A stretch of DNA of 57,491 nt from Planctomycetota bacterium (GCA_003576905.1 QEVG01000033.1:1-57491), one strand, 5' to 3'; numbered from the stretch's first letter, positions 34,971 to 44,905 are shown. The notes: generated from the sequence alone by a model not told the origin. A program made the numbers and translations.

Positions 34971-35585
34971 TCAGGCGGCTCGTCGGCGCCCCCGAAGCAG
35001 CATCGGCAGGCCGACAAGCAGGGCGGCCAGGGTTGTGGGTTCCGGCACGATGAGGTGCTGGCTCCGCGGGTAGTTGCCGCTCTCGAGAATAAACGCCGTG
35101 GGCGAATAGTTTGACAGGTTGCCGGGCAGGGCGTTGAGGTACACCTGTGCCTGTTGAGTCACATTCGTGGCATTTGTGAACTTGAAGTCGCCGCCGAATA
35201 GATTGATCCAGTTCCAGTCCTCGATAACTTCCCAGATCGCCACCTGAAGGGCGGCGGCCTGGACGCTGTTGGTCACAGTCGATGCGAACGTGTCGTATAG
35301 GAACGCCGCCGCCTTGCCGCCGCTGAAAAAGTTCGCCGGCTTCACGTCGACGTTCCAGTCGCTCTTGATCGTATGACGCAGATCGACGCAGTATGCAATG
35401 AGGTCCTGGTTGTTGAACTCAATCAGAAGCTGCCCCGCCTTCGTCGATTTGGATTCGCCGTCGAGCTTGTAGCTCACGGTCTCGTACAGGCCGACGCCGT
35501 TGAACGAGATCGGGTTGGCGAGGGCCGGCGCGGCGATCGCGGCCAATCCAAGTGCCATTAGTGCGACTCGTGTGTTCCGATGCAT
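34971..35585 (-). CDS. PEP-CTERM protein with a possible thioester Cys-Gln pair
   Basis: The ATG at 35585 has AAGGGG seven bases upstream and opens a Sec signal (cleavage near PALAN, residue 24); the product has 204 residues. The C-terminus is a PEP-CTERM anchor: VPEPTTLAALLVGLPMLL followed by RGRRRAA. In the mature part AYCVDLRH (Cys66) and AALQVAIWEV (Gln114) match the two halves of thioester-domain adhesins, in which Cys and Gln side chains form an internal thioester. Many PEP-CTERM proteins share this C-V-D-L / Q-x-A-I-W pattern; the thioester itself is inference. An exosortase must be encoded elsewhere. Confidence 0.82.
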   Translation of the reverse strand: MHRNTRVALMALGLAAIAAPALANPISFNGVGLYETVSYKLDGESKSTKAGQLLIEFNNQDLIAYCVDLRHTIKSDWNVDVKPANFFSGGKAAAFLYDTFASTVTNSVQAAALQVAIWEVIEDWNWINLFGGDFKFTNATNVTQQAQVYLNALPGNLSNYSPTAFILESGNYPRSQHLIVPEPTTLAALLVGLPMLLRGRRRAA

Positions 35586-36074
35586 GTGCGTCCCCTTTCT
35601 CGATGCCTTCCGTTCTTCCTTCCGGCCGTTTGACTCGCCCCGCCGTGGCTGCCTATGAGTCTTGCGAGGGGAGCCTTGACCGCTCCAACGCGAGGGACTC
35701 TTGCAACCGCCGGGCCGCCCCCGCCGCGGCGTGCCGGTCACGATCTGTGCGCGATAAAAGCCTGCCTGGCGCGCGGACCGTTTGCGTGCGCGGAAAGATT
35801 CCGCGTTCATGCCGGCGGTTTCGTCTGTAGCGGCGCGCGCCGGCGCGGCATCATGCCGCTGGGCGGTTCGATGTGGATTTCCGGAGGCTGACTGCGCGCG
35901 AACCGTCTGTTCGGGCGGCACGCGGAGGTTTTTTTGCGGTCGTGCGGCCGGATGGAGGCGAAGGCACCCGGAGGGCACGCGCGACCGGCCGCGGGGCCTC
36001 GCGGCTACATGCCTCTCGGACGAAATCGGCCGATGCACGTCCGAAACGGTCGCCCTCGGTCCGTCGTGGCGGGA
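35586..36074. other. Intergenic region between PEP-CTERM gene and aroB
   Basis: About 490 bases between the aroB stop and the PEP-CTERM start. It should contain the PEP-CTERM promoter, but I cannot point to a convincing sigma-70 site. Open frames here look like high-GC artefacts. Confidence 0.4.
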
Positions 36075-37181
36075 TCAGGCGACGCGGGCGATGGCCGCCT
36101 CGAGATCGGACAGGGGAGGATCAACCAGCCAGTCGACCGCTCCAAGCCGCGGCGTGACAACGAATCGGACCCGTGCGGCGCGGACTTTTTTGTCCGTCCC
36201 CAGCCGCGTCAGCAGATCAGGCACGTCGAGCGGAACAGGCGAGTTGACCGGCAGGCCCAGGGCCGCAAGCAGGCCTTCGACGCGGGCGCGGTCGGCGTCG
36301 GGCAGTCCGCGGCAGCGCACGGACAAATCGAGTGCCGCGACCATGCCCAGCGAAACTGCCTCGCCGTGACGCAGAGAGTATCCGGCCTGCGCCTCGATCG
36401 CGTGGCCGATCGTGTGGCCGAAATTCAGTGCAGCGCGTCCGACGGCTTCACTCCTTTCTTCGCGCTCGTCGCCCTCCACCACGTCCGCCTTGATCCGGCA
36501 GTTTCGGCGGACAAGTTCCGTCAGGCTCTCCGGATTGAGCGAACGGATCTTCGTCGCGTTTGCTTCGTGCCACTCCAGAAACGGCACGTCGCGAATCACC
36601 GCGTGCTTGACCGACTCGGCCAGCCCGGCGGCGAAGTCGCGGGGGGCGAGCGTTTTCAGGCAATCCGTGTCGATCAGGACCAGCCGCGGCTGATGAAAGG
36701 CCCCGACGAGGTTTTTGCCCGCCGGATGGTTGATGGCCGTCTTTCCGCCGACCGATGCGTCGATATCGGCTTCGAGCGTCGTGGGGCATTGCACAAAGGG
36801 CACGCCGCGAAGCCACGTCGCCGCCGCGAAGCCCGCCAGGTCTCCGACGACGCCGCCGCCCAGGGCGATGATCGGCTCATCGCGCGAATGCCGCCGCTCG
36901 GCGAGCTGATCGTATATCGCGATGAGCCCATCAACCGATTTGGATTCCTCCCCGGCCGGGACCGTAATCGCCGCGCCGTCGATGCCCGTATCGGACAGCG
37001 TGTCGAGGAGGCGATCGAGATAGAGCGGACCGACGTTCGTGTCGGTGACGACCGTGGCGCGGGACGGCCCGATTGTCTCGAACACGCGGCCGCCGACCGT
37101 GGCCAGCAGGCCGGGGCCGATGTCAATGTCGTAGCCGCGTTCGGCCAGGTCGACGCGCACTCGTGCTCGTTCGGCGTCCAT
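36075..37181 (-). CDS. aroB: 3-dehydroquinate synthase
   Basis: The frame is open for 439 codons upstream, antisense to a membrane-protein region, but homology begins at the ATG at 37181, giving 368 residues. The NAD-binding part has IIALGGGVVGDLAGFAAATW; next come PTTLEADIDASVGGKTAINH and HPAGKNLVGAFHQP, then LNFGHTIGHAIE and LRHGEAVSLGM with the zinc ligands. It cyclises DAHP to 3-dehydroquinate in the shikimate pathway. PTTLEADIDASVGGK departs from the usual PTTLLAQVDSSVGGK at a few positions but keeps the lysine. It is probably a single gene; the membrane-protein gene lies 95 bases upstream on the same strand. Confidence 0.93.
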   Translation of the reverse strand: MDAERARVRVDLAERGYDIDIGPGLLATVGGRVFETIGPSRATVVTDTNVGPLYLDRLLDTLSDTGIDGAAITVPAGEESKSVDGLIAIYDQLAERRHSRDEPIIALGGGVVGDLAGFAAATWLRGVPFVQCPTTLEADIDASVGGKTAINHPAGKNLVGAFHQPRLVLIDTDCLKTLAPRDFAAGLAESVKHAVIRDVPFLEWHEANATKIRSLNPESLTELVRRNCRIKADVVEGDEREERSEAVGRAALNFGHTIGHAIEAQAGYSLRHGEAVSLGMVAALDLSVRCRGLPDADRARVEGLLAALGLPVNSPVPLDVPDLLTRLGTDKKVRAARVRFVVTPRLGAVDWLVDPPLSDLEAAIARVA

Positions 37182-37276
37182 TCGAGAGATGATAGGTGAA
37201 GCCCGTCCTCGCAGGTATGGAAATATCGTGGCGGGCCGGCGGGCAGCAGCGGCCCCGGCACGCGCCGATCGCCCGC

Positions 37277-38404
37277 CTACCTCGGAAGGAAACTGAGCGT
37301 GACGTGCATGATGGTCCAGTAGTAGAAGTTCTTGGAGCCGACGACGACGTCCAGCCAGCAGTCCTTGCCGAACCCGTAGACATCCACGGCGATGAGAGCG
37401 GTCACGACGGCGGCGAGGCCCAGGTGCAGGGTCATGAAACCGCTCCGCGTCGTGCGCATCCACTGCCAGACGCCCCGGGGCGGCTCCTTCGGCGGGTTTC
37501 TGCCAAGCAGGTAGAGGGCGAAGAGGTACCAGCCTACGAAGTGCATCAGCACGACGACGTTGAAGGTCCATGGCCCGCCGACGAGGGCGAGAAGGACGAT
37601 TCCGAGCGAGGCGAGCTGAATCGCGAGGATCGGCCGGTGCGTGCGCCACAGACCCGCAAGGCCGTCGGGAAAGATTCGCGCGATGCGCCAAAGGGCAAAA
37701 AGGGCGATGAGCACCATCGGCATGAAGGTGGACATCAGCTTTGCGACGAAGGGCCAGTCGGCAGGAAAAAAGTTCTGAAGAATCGGGTCGGCCAGGCGCG
37801 GCTTTGTGAGCGACATCTGTGCATACGTCGGCCAGATGAGCGAGAGCAGAAGTCCGATGGCGAGGCACTGGAGAACGACCATGATCCGCGCATGGGTCTT
37901 CGCTTCGTCCGGCGGCATGTCGCCGTAGGCCTTGTAGAAGTAGGCGTCGTCGCGGAAGCCGTGGATCAGGAAATAGAAATAAAACAGGAACATGAGGAAG
38001 GCGTTGGTGTGCGCGCCAAGGCGGTAAAAGAGGAAGCAGAAGGCGGAGCCCACGGCGAGCAGCCCGGCAAACCAGGCGATGTTCCTCGGTTGCTTCATGC
38101 GCCGCGACGAGAGCACGAACAGGAGAGCGACGATAAAGTGGGGGAGCCCGAAGATGCGCATGGGCAGCTCGGTCGGGTTCTTGAACATGCGGTAGTCGAT
38201 GTCCCGCCGGGCTGCGAACGAAAAATCGAACCCCCACTTGTCGAAGATGTAACAGACGGCGCAGAAGGTCACCGCCGCCCACGACCAGAAGAGCGTCGCC
38301 CGCCAGTTGCGAAAGGTCATGTAATGCGTCAGCGGCGTAGGGCGGGGGAGGGCGGAGTCCGCAAGCATCGCTGCGGGTACCGGTGATGCGTTCGTGGTGG
38401 TCAA
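37277..38404 (-). CDS. Multipass membrane protein of unknown function
   Basis: The 375-residue protein has about nine hydrophobic helices and few soluble stretches. Notable pieces are a hydrophilic N-terminus of about 35 residues, the segment [20 protein letters not shown] in a loop, and [20 protein letters not shown] near the C-terminus. Histidines occur in several helices ([41 protein letters not shown]), which could bind metal or haem, but no known family is recognised. It lies upstream of aroB on the same strand and is divergent from sat. Confidence 0.68.
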   Translation of the reverse strand: MTTTNASPVPAAMLADSALPRPTPLTHYMTFRNWRATLFWSWAAVTFCAVCYIFDKWGFDFSFAARRDIDYRMFKNPTELPMRIFGLPHFIVALLFVLSSRRMKQPRNIAWFAGLLAVGSAFCFLFYRLGAHTNAFLMFLFYFYFLIHGFRDDAYFYKAYGDMPPDEAKTHARIMVVLQCLAIGLLLSLIWPTYAQMSLTKPRLADPILQNFFPADWPFVAKLMSTFMPMVLIALFALWRIARIFPDGLAGLWRTHRPILAIQLASLGIVLLALVGGPWTFNVVVLMHFVGWYLFALYLLGRNPPKEPPRGVWQWMRTTRSGFMTLHLGLAAVVTALIAVDVYGFGKDCWLDVVVGSKNFYYWTIMHVTLSFLPR

Positions 38405-38660
38405 AGGGACACTCCCTCGTTCGGTCGCCGCGAAGCCGTGCGGCCGAAGTTCGTTTGCCGGGGTTCATCAGTATTATCGGCCGGCGCCGGGCGGTCAACC
38501 CGCGTGGACGGGGGGCGAACGCACCGCGGCGGGCGCGGCCGCTTCTTGTGTCCCCATTTCACAATCCCTAAGATGGGTGGTTCTTTACCGCAATGTGCAG
38601 AGGGCCCGCGAGGGGAAACTTCGGCCGTCTGATGAGTCTACAATCAAGGAGCCTTCAGTC

Positions 38661-39911
38661 ATGTCTGATCTGATTCCCGTTCACGGCGGCCTGTCCGCGC
38701 CAGTCGATCGCACGGTTCCCGCCGAGCGCATGCAGGATTTCAAGAAGGCCGCGGCGGCCCTTCCGGCCGTTCGGATCGAAGACGCCGATCTGTCCAGCCT
38801 GTACCGCTTCGGCGACGGCGGGTTGTCCCCGCTCACCGGCCCCATGAACCGGGATCAGTGGCACCGCAGCCTCGATCAGGGCGTCGTGCAGCATGGCGGG
38901 AAGAACTACGCGTGGACCATTCCCATCTCGTTTCCGGTGACGGCGGACGAGGCGAAAGCCATCAAGCCCGGCCAGAAGGCCCAGCTTCAGAACAGCAAGG
39001 GCGAGATTGTCGGCACGCTGCTGGTGAGCGACATCTTTCCGTACGACAAGGCCAAGTACATCAAGAGCGTCTATCAAACCGAGCGCACCGATCACCCCGG
39101 CGGCAAGATGACCATGGCCGACACGCGGGAGCTGCTCGTTGGCGGCGAGGTCGATGTCCTGCCGCAGCCGAAGCACCCGGAGTACGGGCAGTTCGTCCTT
39201 CGGCCGACGGAGACGCGGAAGCTCTTCGCCGAGAAGGGCTGGACGCGCGTCGTGGGCTTTCAGACGCGTAACCCGCTCCACCGGGCACACGAGTACGCGC
39301 TGGTGTATGGGCTGGAGCAACTCGTGCGGCAGTGCGACACGGCCGGGGCGGTGCTGAATCCGCTGATCGGCGAAGTGAAGAGCGACGACGTGGACGCGGC
39401 GACGCGGATGCGCACCTATCGGGCACTCATCGAGAACAAGGCCCTCGGTCAGGGCGACAGCGACGAGAAGCTGTGGGCGACGAAGCCGTACAAGCTGACC
39501 GACCGGGTGATCCTGCTCGGCCTGGATATCAAGATGTTCTACGCCGGGCCGAAGGAGGCGGTGATGCACGGCATCTATCGCCAGAACTTCGGCTTCACCG
39601 ACATCATCATCGGCCGCAAGCACGCCGACGCGCCGTACGACGACGGCAAGGACATCTGGGACGGGCTGGCGGCGCAGCGTATCTTCGACGCGCTACCGGG
39701 CGAGCTGCACATCAAGCCGGTGAAGGTCGGATTTGCGGCGTATTACGAGTCCGTCGGCCGGGTCGATCTGGTGGAGAACCACCCGGACGAGAAGCCCTGG
39801 TCCATCAGCGGCCGCGAAGTGCGCGAGCAGCTCATCGCCGGCACCATGCCGGACCCGCGCATCATGCGGCCGGAGACGGCGAAGATATTGATTGAGAAGA
39901 TGCACAAGTAA
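38661..39911 (+). CDS. sat: Sulfate adenylyltransferase (ATP sulfurylase)
   Basis: The ATG at 38661 has AAGGAG nine bases upstream; the longer open frame upstream has no homology. The product has 416 residues. The PUA-like N-terminal domain is followed by the catalytic domain with [18 protein letters not shown], the nucleotide-binding Q-x-R-N-P-x-H motif, and [20 protein letters not shown], the later ATP-binding segment. It makes APS from ATP and sulfate, the entry to sulfate assimilation or, in reverse, sulfite oxidation. It is the monofunctional Sat type, unlike CysDN. No APS kinase or APS reductase is adjacent, so its pathway cannot be settled here. Confidence 0.93.
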   Translation: MSDLIPVHGGLSAPVDRTVPAERMQDFKKAAAALPAVRIEDADLSSLYRFGDGGLSPLTGPMNRDQWHRSLDQGVVQHGGKNYAWTIPISFPVTADEAKAIKPGQKAQLQNSKGEIVGTLLVSDIFPYDKAKYIKSVYQTERTDHPGGKMTMADTRELLVGGEVDVLPQPKHPEYGQFVLRPTETRKLFAEKGWTRVVGFQTRNPLHRAHEYALVYGLEQLVRQCDTAGAVLNPLIGEVKSDDVDAATRMRTYRALIENKALGQGDSDEKLWATKPYKLTDRVILLGLDIKMFYAGPKEAVMHGIYRQNFGFTDIIIGRKHADAPYDDGKDIWDGLAAQRIFDALPGELHIKPVKVGFAAYYESVGRVDLVENHPDEKPWSISGREVREQLIAGTMPDPRIMRPETAKILIEKMHK

Positions 39912-39924
39912 GCGGCGTCTTACC

Positions 39925-39955
39925 AAAAAAAAGTACCCGGAACTCGAGTTCCGGG
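39925..39955 (-). terminator. Terminator between convergent sat and hpf genes
   Basis: A perfect 20-base palindrome at 39936-39955 (arm CCCGGAACTC) forms the hairpin. On the minus strand it is followed by GTAC and eight T residues (39932-39925), a good terminator for the hibernation factor gene. On the plus strand the tail is only CTTCT, so termination of sat there would be weaker. Confidence 0.8.
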
Positions 39956-39988
39956 CTTCTCACATTGGCAATTTGGTGATCCTTGGCC

Positions 39989-40321
39989 TCAAGGCGTCCG
40001 CGCCTTCGGGCGCGCGTTGGTCCTTCGCTTATCAATCCGGCGCTTGATCGCCCGGCCGATCTTCTCCGCCGCGCGGGAGACGCTCTCGAAGGCGTCCTCG
40101 CCGGTCTCCTTCACGATCACGCGGCCGGACGGCTTCACCTGGGCGAGGATACGGCATTGCTTATCGACGCCGCCCTTCGGGCCGTTCACATCTTCGACAT
40201 AGACGCTGACGCTGGTAATTCGCGGCGCAAGGCGATCAAGCGCGAACTCGAGCCGACGCTCGATATGGCTCTGGAGCTTCGCCGAAACAGGTACCTTCTG
40301 GCCGTGAATCTCAAGTCTCAT
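39989..40321 (-). CDS. hpf: Short-form ribosome hibernation promoting factor
   Basis: The ATG at 40321 follows AGGAGGTCACC, a perfect ribosome binding site; longer open frames upstream are not homologous. The 110-residue protein is a single S30AE/RaiA domain: MRLEIHGQKVPVSAKLQSHI, then the LDRLAPRITSVSVYVEDVNGPKG segment and a basic C-terminus KRRIDKRRTNARPKA. It binds the decoding site of idle 30S subunits in stationary phase. It lacks the C-terminal dimerisation domain of long HPF, so this is the short type. It is convergent with sat and shares a terminator region. Confidence 0.92.
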   Translation of the reverse strand: MRLEIHGQKVPVSAKLQSHIERRLEFALDRLAPRITSVSVYVEDVNGPKGGVDKQCRILAQVKPSGRVIVKETGEDAFESVSRAAEKIGRAIKRRIDKRRTNARPKARTP

Positions 40322-40725
40322 GGTGACCTCCTGATACGTGTCGGATTCGGTCCACAATGCTAACGAGGTTGAGGGATTTTCCGTTCGACGGCCCGCGTGG
40401 CTTCCGCGCGTCGCGCCCATCCCTGACTCTGTCGCCCGGTGACGCATCGTGTTCACTCGCATGTCGGGTCCGGCCGGCGTGGGTGAAAGATGCCGGGCCC
40501 GCGCCCGTTCATTTGAATTGTAGCGCCGCGCCGGCCATAATTCTCCGGGCTGCCGGGGAGCCTTAAGGCGCCGGCGGGCTCCCGCCTCGTCGCGCGCCGC
40601 CGGAAGACGGGCGGCCGTCCGACGGGCGGTGCGCTCGCGAATTCGGAATCCGGCAAGTATCCGCTTCGCTCTTTTGATCCTGTTACTCCTGCTGCGCCGT
40701 GTTCGGCCCCGAAGAGAGGACTTCC
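40322..40725. other. Divergent intergenic region between hpf and the beta-propeller gene
   Basis: About 400 bases. It must hold promoters for hpf (minus) and the beta-propeller gene (plus). I see no consensus-like site clear enough to name, and no gene. Confidence 0.4.
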
Positions 40726-42129
40726 ATGCTCGCCAGGTTTGCTTCGATCGCGCTTCGCTCGTGCATTGTGTCCCTTTGCGCCGTGTCCGGCGCCGTCGCC
40801 GACGACAAGCAGGGAGTGAACTGGCCGCAGTTTCGCGGACCCGGAGCCGCCGGCATCGCCACGGGTTTCGACACGGCAAAGAAATGGGATGTTTCGACGG
40901 GCAAGGGGATAAAGTGGAAGACGCCAATTCCCGGCCTGGGTCTATCGAGTCCGATCATCTGGGGCGACCGCATCTTTCTGACCACCGCCGTGCGTGCGAA
41001 GGGCGATCAGCCGCTCAAGGTCGGACTGTACGGCGACATTCAGCCGGTCAAGGACGACTCGGAATTCTCTTGGCAAGTGTTGTGCCTCGACAAGAAAACC
41101 GGGCAGATCCTCTGGACGCAAACGGCGCACACCGGCGTTCCGAAGATCGCCCGACACACCAAGGCCAGCCATGCAAACTCGACCCCGGCGACCGACGGAA
41201 AGCACGTCGTCGCCATGTTCGGGGCCGAGGGGATGTTTTGTTACGACGTCGACGGCAACCTGCTCTGGAAGAAGGACTTCGGGCCGATCGATTCGGGATT
41301 CTTTGCGGTTCCGGACGCCCAGTGGGGCTTTGGAAGCTCGCCGATCATGCATGACGGAAAGGTGATTCTCCAGTGCGACGTTCAGAAGGATTCCTTCATC
41401 GCGGCCTTTGACGCGAGGACCGGCGGCGAAATCTGGCGCACGCCGCGCAAAGAAGTTCCCACCTGGGGCTCGCCCACCATTGTCGACGCCGGCGGTGTGG
41501 TCCAGGTCGTCGCCAATGGCTGGAAGCACATCGGCGGCTACGACCTAAAGACCGGAAAGGAGCTGTGGAAACTCGAAGGCGGGGGGGACATTCCGGTGCC
41601 CACGCCCGTTTGCGGCCACGGCCTGATCTACATCACCAACGCCCACGGCTTCATGGCCCCGATTTATGCGATCAAGCCGACGGCGCGCGGAGAGATTGTG
41701 CTGAAGAACTCGGGCGATACGAGCGAACATGTCGCGTGGTGGACGCCGAATCTTGGCAACTACATGCAGACTCCGCTGCTCCTGGGCGACCACCTGTACA
41801 GTTGCCGCGACAACGGCGTGCTCTCCTGCTTCGACGCGCACACCGGCGAGCGCATCTATCAGAAGCGTGTCGGCAGGGGCATCTCGGGCTTCACGGCGTC
41901 GGCGGTCGCGGCGGATAAGAAATTATACTACACCAGCGAAGACGGTGACGTGATCGTGGTGAAGCCGGGCCCGGAGTTTAAGAAGCTGGCGACGAACTCG
42001 ATGAATGAATCGTGCATGGCCACGCCCGCCATCAGCGAAGGGATGATCTTCATCCGCGGCGAGAAGCACCTCTTCGCAGTGGACACGCCGAAGGCGAAAA
42101 AGGCGAAGAAGGGCGGCCGGGGCCAGTAG
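40726..42129 (+). CDS. Exported PQQ-type beta-propeller protein
   Basis: I choose the ATG at 40726, with GAGAGGA just upstream, over the ATG nine codons earlier; this gives 467 residues. The signal peptide ends near GAVADDK. The mature part starts VNWPQFRGPGAAGI, the W-P-Q-F-R-G-P pattern typical of planctomycete beta-propeller proteins. At least five PQQ-like blades follow, seen as repeated D-x-x-T-G-x-x-x-W (DKKTGQILW, DARTGGEIW, DLKTGKELW, DAHTGERIY). The tail is lysine-rich. Homologues are numerous in this phylum, and none of this sequence demonstrates PQQ binding or a particular enzyme activity. Confidence 0.85.
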   Translation: MLARFASIALRSCIVSLCAVSGAVADDKQGVNWPQFRGPGAAGIATGFDTAKKWDVSTGKGIKWKTPIPGLGLSSPIIWGDRIFLTTAVRAKGDQPLKVGLYGDIQPVKDDSEFSWQVLCLDKKTGQILWTQTAHTGVPKIARHTKASHANSTPATDGKHVVAMFGAEGMFCYDVDGNLLWKKDFGPIDSGFFAVPDAQWGFGSSPIMHDGKVILQCDVQKDSFIAAFDARTGGEIWRTPRKEVPTWGSPTIVDAGGVVQVVANGWKHIGGYDLKTGKELWKLEGGGDIPVPTPVCGHGLIYITNAHGFMAPIYAIKPTARGEIVLKNSGDTSEHVAWWTPNLGNYMQTPLLLGDHLYSCRDNGVLSCFDAHTGERIYQKRVGRGISGFTASAVAADKKLYYTSEDGDVIVVKPGPEFKKLATNSMNESCMATPAISEGMIFIRGEKHLFAVDTPKAKKAKKGGRGQ

Positions 42130-42300
42130 ATTCCGCCGCGCGGAGCGCGGTCGCCGCGGCAGCCGCAGGATACTCCGACGGCCGCTTGTTCGCTGGAATA
42201 GATATCAACGCGGCCCCGATTCTGCGCGGACCCACTCGGGCATGCGGGCTTCGAACAAGGCTCCACCCTGCACCTAATCGGCCCCATCACGGGTTGCTGT

Positions 42301-43203
42301 TCATGACTCCGTCCCCAGCCTGCCAGGACCCGACTGATTGCACATCGCTTCCAGCACCTTGATCAGCGCGTGCGTCCCGTTGCGCCCCCCTCCGATCGCC
42401 GTCAGCATCGTGTAAAGCTGCTTCGCCTGCGCCAGACCCGGAAGGCACAACTTCATCCGGTCTGCCTCCTCCAGCGCGATCCGCATATCCTTCAGAAAAT
42501 GCTCCACGTAGAATCCGGGGGCGAGGTCCCCCTTGAGAATGCGCGGGCCGTAATTCGAAAGGCTCCACGAGCCCGCCGCGCCGCCGCTCACGCTCTCCAG
42601 CACCCGCGCCGGGTCAAGCCCTGCCGCCCGCGCGTAAACAATGGCCTCGCACATGGCCACCATGCCCGGCGCGATGAGGATCTGATTCACCATCTTGGTG
42701 TGCTGTCCGCTGCCCGGCCCGCCCTGAAGCACGATCGTCTTGCCCATGCGATCAAAAAGCGGTCGCACGCGCTCAAAGGCGGCTGCATCGCCGCCGATCA
42801 TGAACGACAGGGCCGCGTTGCGCGCCCCGACGTCGCCGCCGCTGACCGGCGCATCCAGGCTTGCCACACCCCGTCCGGACGCCGCTTCGGCGATCTCGAC
42901 GGCCAAAGAAGGGCTGCTCGTGGTGCAATCGACGATGACACTCCCCGCGCTCATACCGCCCAGCGCGCCGGCTGAACCCAGGATCACCTCGCGCACGTCC
43001 CGCGGGTAGCCGACCATCGTGAATACCACGTCGCGGCCCGCCGCAGTCTCCGCCGGGCTGTTTGCCCATGCAGCCCCGCGATCAAGCAGCTCGCGGGCCT
43101 TGTCCCTCGTGCGATTAAACACCGTCAACTCGTACCCGGCGGCGAGCAGATGCCCCGCCATGCTCCGGCCCATCACACCCGTCCCGATCCAGCCGATGCG
43201 CAT
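42301..43203 (-). CDS. Beta-hydroxyacid dehydrogenase (3-hydroxyisobutyrate / tartronate semialdehyde reductase type)
   Basis: The ATG at 43203 has GGAG nine bases upstream and gives 300 residues, the family length. The N-terminus is a Rossmann fold: [20 protein letters not shown], with FNRTRDKA after the second strand, suggesting NADP-type recognition through the arginine. [11 protein letters not shown] is the substrate-binding loop, and the catalytic lysine is in [11 protein letters not shown]. These match 3-hydroxyisobutyrate and tartronate semialdehyde (GarR/GlxR) enzymes, which cannot be told apart here. No valine or glyoxylate pathway neighbour helps. Confidence 0.88.
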   Translation of the reverse strand: MRIGWIGTGVMGRSMAGHLLAAGYELTVFNRTRDKARELLDRGAAWANSPAETAAGRDVVFTMVGYPRDVREVILGSAGALGGMSAGSVIVDCTTSSPSLAVEIAEAASGRGVASLDAPVSGGDVGARNAALSFMIGGDAAAFERVRPLFDRMGKTIVLQGGPGSGQHTKMVNQILIAPGMVAMCEAIVYARAAGLDPARVLESVSGGAAGSWSLSNYGPRILKGDLAPGFYVEHFLKDMRIALEEADRMKLCLPGLAQAKQLYTMLTAIGGGRNGTHALIKVLEAMCNQSGPGRLGTES

Positions 43204-43261
43204 TTCGCGATACTCCATCCATTGATCCGGAAACGTCCCGGCGTTGCGAATAGAATGGGCG

Positions 43262-43516
43262 ATGTCCTCGAAAAGGTCCATCAGGCAGCCGGATGCGCGG
43301 GTGAAGACAGGTGATCATGCCCCGATCGATCTGGTCTATGCGTCGCGCGACGACGCGGCCAGGGCCGGCATGCCGCCGGATGAACACGTGCTGGGGGGAT
43401 TGCGGATCGTTCTCACCGCGATTGTCCTCCTGCCCTGCGTCGTTGGCCTCATCCTGATCGTGGTATGCCTGACCGCGGGCGCGGGGGTCTGGGCGGGCCT
43501 ATTTGGCGATTCGTGA
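43262..43516 (+). CDS. Small membrane protein, uncertain
   Basis: From the ATG at 43262 this encodes 84 residues; an ATG at 43370 would give 48. The C-terminal half is one long hydrophobic helix ([20 protein letters not shown]) with a short tail. The N-terminal half is hydrophilic and unremarkable. It is divergent from the dehydrogenase gene, 58 bases away, and is followed by the metallophosphoesterase gene after 86 bases. It may be real and co-transcribed with that gene, but there is no clear ribosome binding site and no known family. Confidence 0.42.
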   Translation: MSSKRSIRQPDARVKTGDHAPIDLVYASRDDAARAGMPPDEHVLGGLRIVLTAIVLLPCVVGLILIVVCLTAGAGVWAGLFGDS

Positions 43517-43602
43517 CGGTTCCACCAGGGAGGGCGCCGCATTCTACGCGGCGGTCGAACTCGCCGATAAGTATCTCCGTATCTCCAGTTCGGAGGCCGC
43601 TC

Positions 43603-44811
43603 ATGAACCGACCGCCGTTTTCCGCCCTGCTCTGGGGCTCGCTGCTCGTTGACGCCCTGATCTGCGCCTTTCTGATCTGGGCGCCGTGGCGGCGGCGCGA
43701 GGCGGTCGGCATTCGCGTGATTCATCTCTTCGATGTGCTCGCCGTCGTGACGGCGATCCTTGTCGTAAACTTTATCAAGCTGGGACTCGTCATGACCGGC
43801 GCGCTGTCCGGATTCGGTCTCATGCACATGGCCTACCTCGACGCCGTGATCCTCGCTCCGCTCGTCGCGGCCGCCGTGCTCGTTCTCTCGTCGCGCCGAA
43901 CGGAATCCACGCTCAAGCTGCGTGTCACGCGTCCGGCCCTCTGCGCGTGCCTGCTGGCGCTCGCCGGCGCTCCGCTCGGGGCATATGCGAGCTATGTCGA
44001 GCCGGAACGGCTCGTCGTCGAGCGCGCGGAAATCCCCGTGCCGACGGGATGCGGCGGTGCGCGGCCGATCCGAATCGGCGTCCTCGCCGATTTCCAGACC
44101 GACCGCATCGGGGCACACGAACGCCGCGCCATTGATGAACTCCTCGCCGCCGACCCGGACATCATCCTCATGCCCGGCGATCTCTTTCACGGCCCCCGCG
44201 ACGCTTTCGACGCGCAGCTCCCGGCCCTGCGCGAACAGATGGCCCGCCTCTCCGCGCCCGGCGGCGTGTACTTCGTGCCGGGTGACGTGGAGCGATGGTG
44301 GCCCGACTATGCGGGTCGTGCGTTTGAGGGTACGCGGGTGCGTGTACTCGTGAATGAAATCGCGCAAACGACGCTCGGCGACCGCACCGTCACAATCGCC
44401 GGCACCGAACTTCGGTACTTCTCGGACGAGGCGCGGCGCACCATTCGCGAACTGGAGCGCCTGCCCGAGCGCGGTGACTACCGGATCCTCCTCACCCATC
44501 GCCCTGACGTCGCCCTCGATCTCGACGCCGGTTCACGCATCAACCTGGTCGTCGCCGGACACACCCACGGCGGGCAGGTGTGCATCCCCTTCTTCGGCCC
44601 GCCGATTACTTTTTCAAATGTGCCGCGCGACGTGGGCGCGGGCGGGTTGCATGAACTCGGCGGAAACCTGATTTACGTCAGCCGGGGCGTGGGGCACGAA
44701 CGCGGCGAGGCCCCCCGGATTCGCTTCCTCTGTCCGCCCGAAATTTCAGTGCTGACGCTCCCATCCGGGCGAGGCGCTTTGGCCCACTCGGACCGGGATT
44801 CCGGGCGGTGA
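43603..44811 (+). CDS. Membrane-anchored metallophosphoesterase with altered metal motifs
   Basis: The ATG at 43603 has GGAGG six bases upstream and gives 402 residues. Residues 1-130 hold four hydrophobic helices. Residues about 155-390 are a YkuE-like calcineurin phosphoesterase domain: LADFQTDRIG (Asp163, Gln165), PGDLFHG (Asp193), GDVERW (227-232), LLTHRPD (His299) and AGHTHGGQ (His320, His322). The family has D-x-H and G-N-H-D/E at the first and third of these; here the histidine is Gln165 and the Asn-His pair is Asp228-Val229. A different metal set or reduced activity is possible. The ordinary substrate class, perhaps a lipid pyrophosphate, is unknown. Confidence 0.8.
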   Translation: MNRPPFSALLWGSLLVDALICAFLIWAPWRRREAVGIRVIHLFDVLAVVTAILVVNFIKLGLVMTGALSGFGLMHMAYLDAVILAPLVAAAVLVLSSRRTESTLKLRVTRPALCACLLALAGAPLGAYASYVEPERLVVERAEIPVPTGCGGARPIRIGVLADFQTDRIGAHERRAIDELLAADPDIILMPGDLFHGPRDAFDAQLPALREQMARLSAPGGVYFVPGDVERWWPDYAGRAFEGTRVRVLVNEIAQTTLGDRTVTIAGTELRYFSDEARRTIRELERLPERGDYRILLTHRPDVALDLDAGSRINLVVAGHTHGGQVCIPFFGPPITFSNVPRDVGAGGLHELGGNLIYVSRGVGHERGEAPRIRFLCPPEISVLTLPSGRGALAHSDRDSGR

Positions 44812-44905
44812 TTCTCGACATGTCAGCGACTCTTCCGTCTCGTGATATACTTTCCCTTGACATCGTTGTCCGTTTTCGAGTTCCACCGTGCCCTGGGGAG
44901 CCCAG

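Noticed and set aside
37182-38498. Upstream extension of aroB by 439 codons
   Set aside because: Homology to dehydroquinate synthase starts at the ATG at 37181; the extension is antisense-frame text over the membrane-protein gene.
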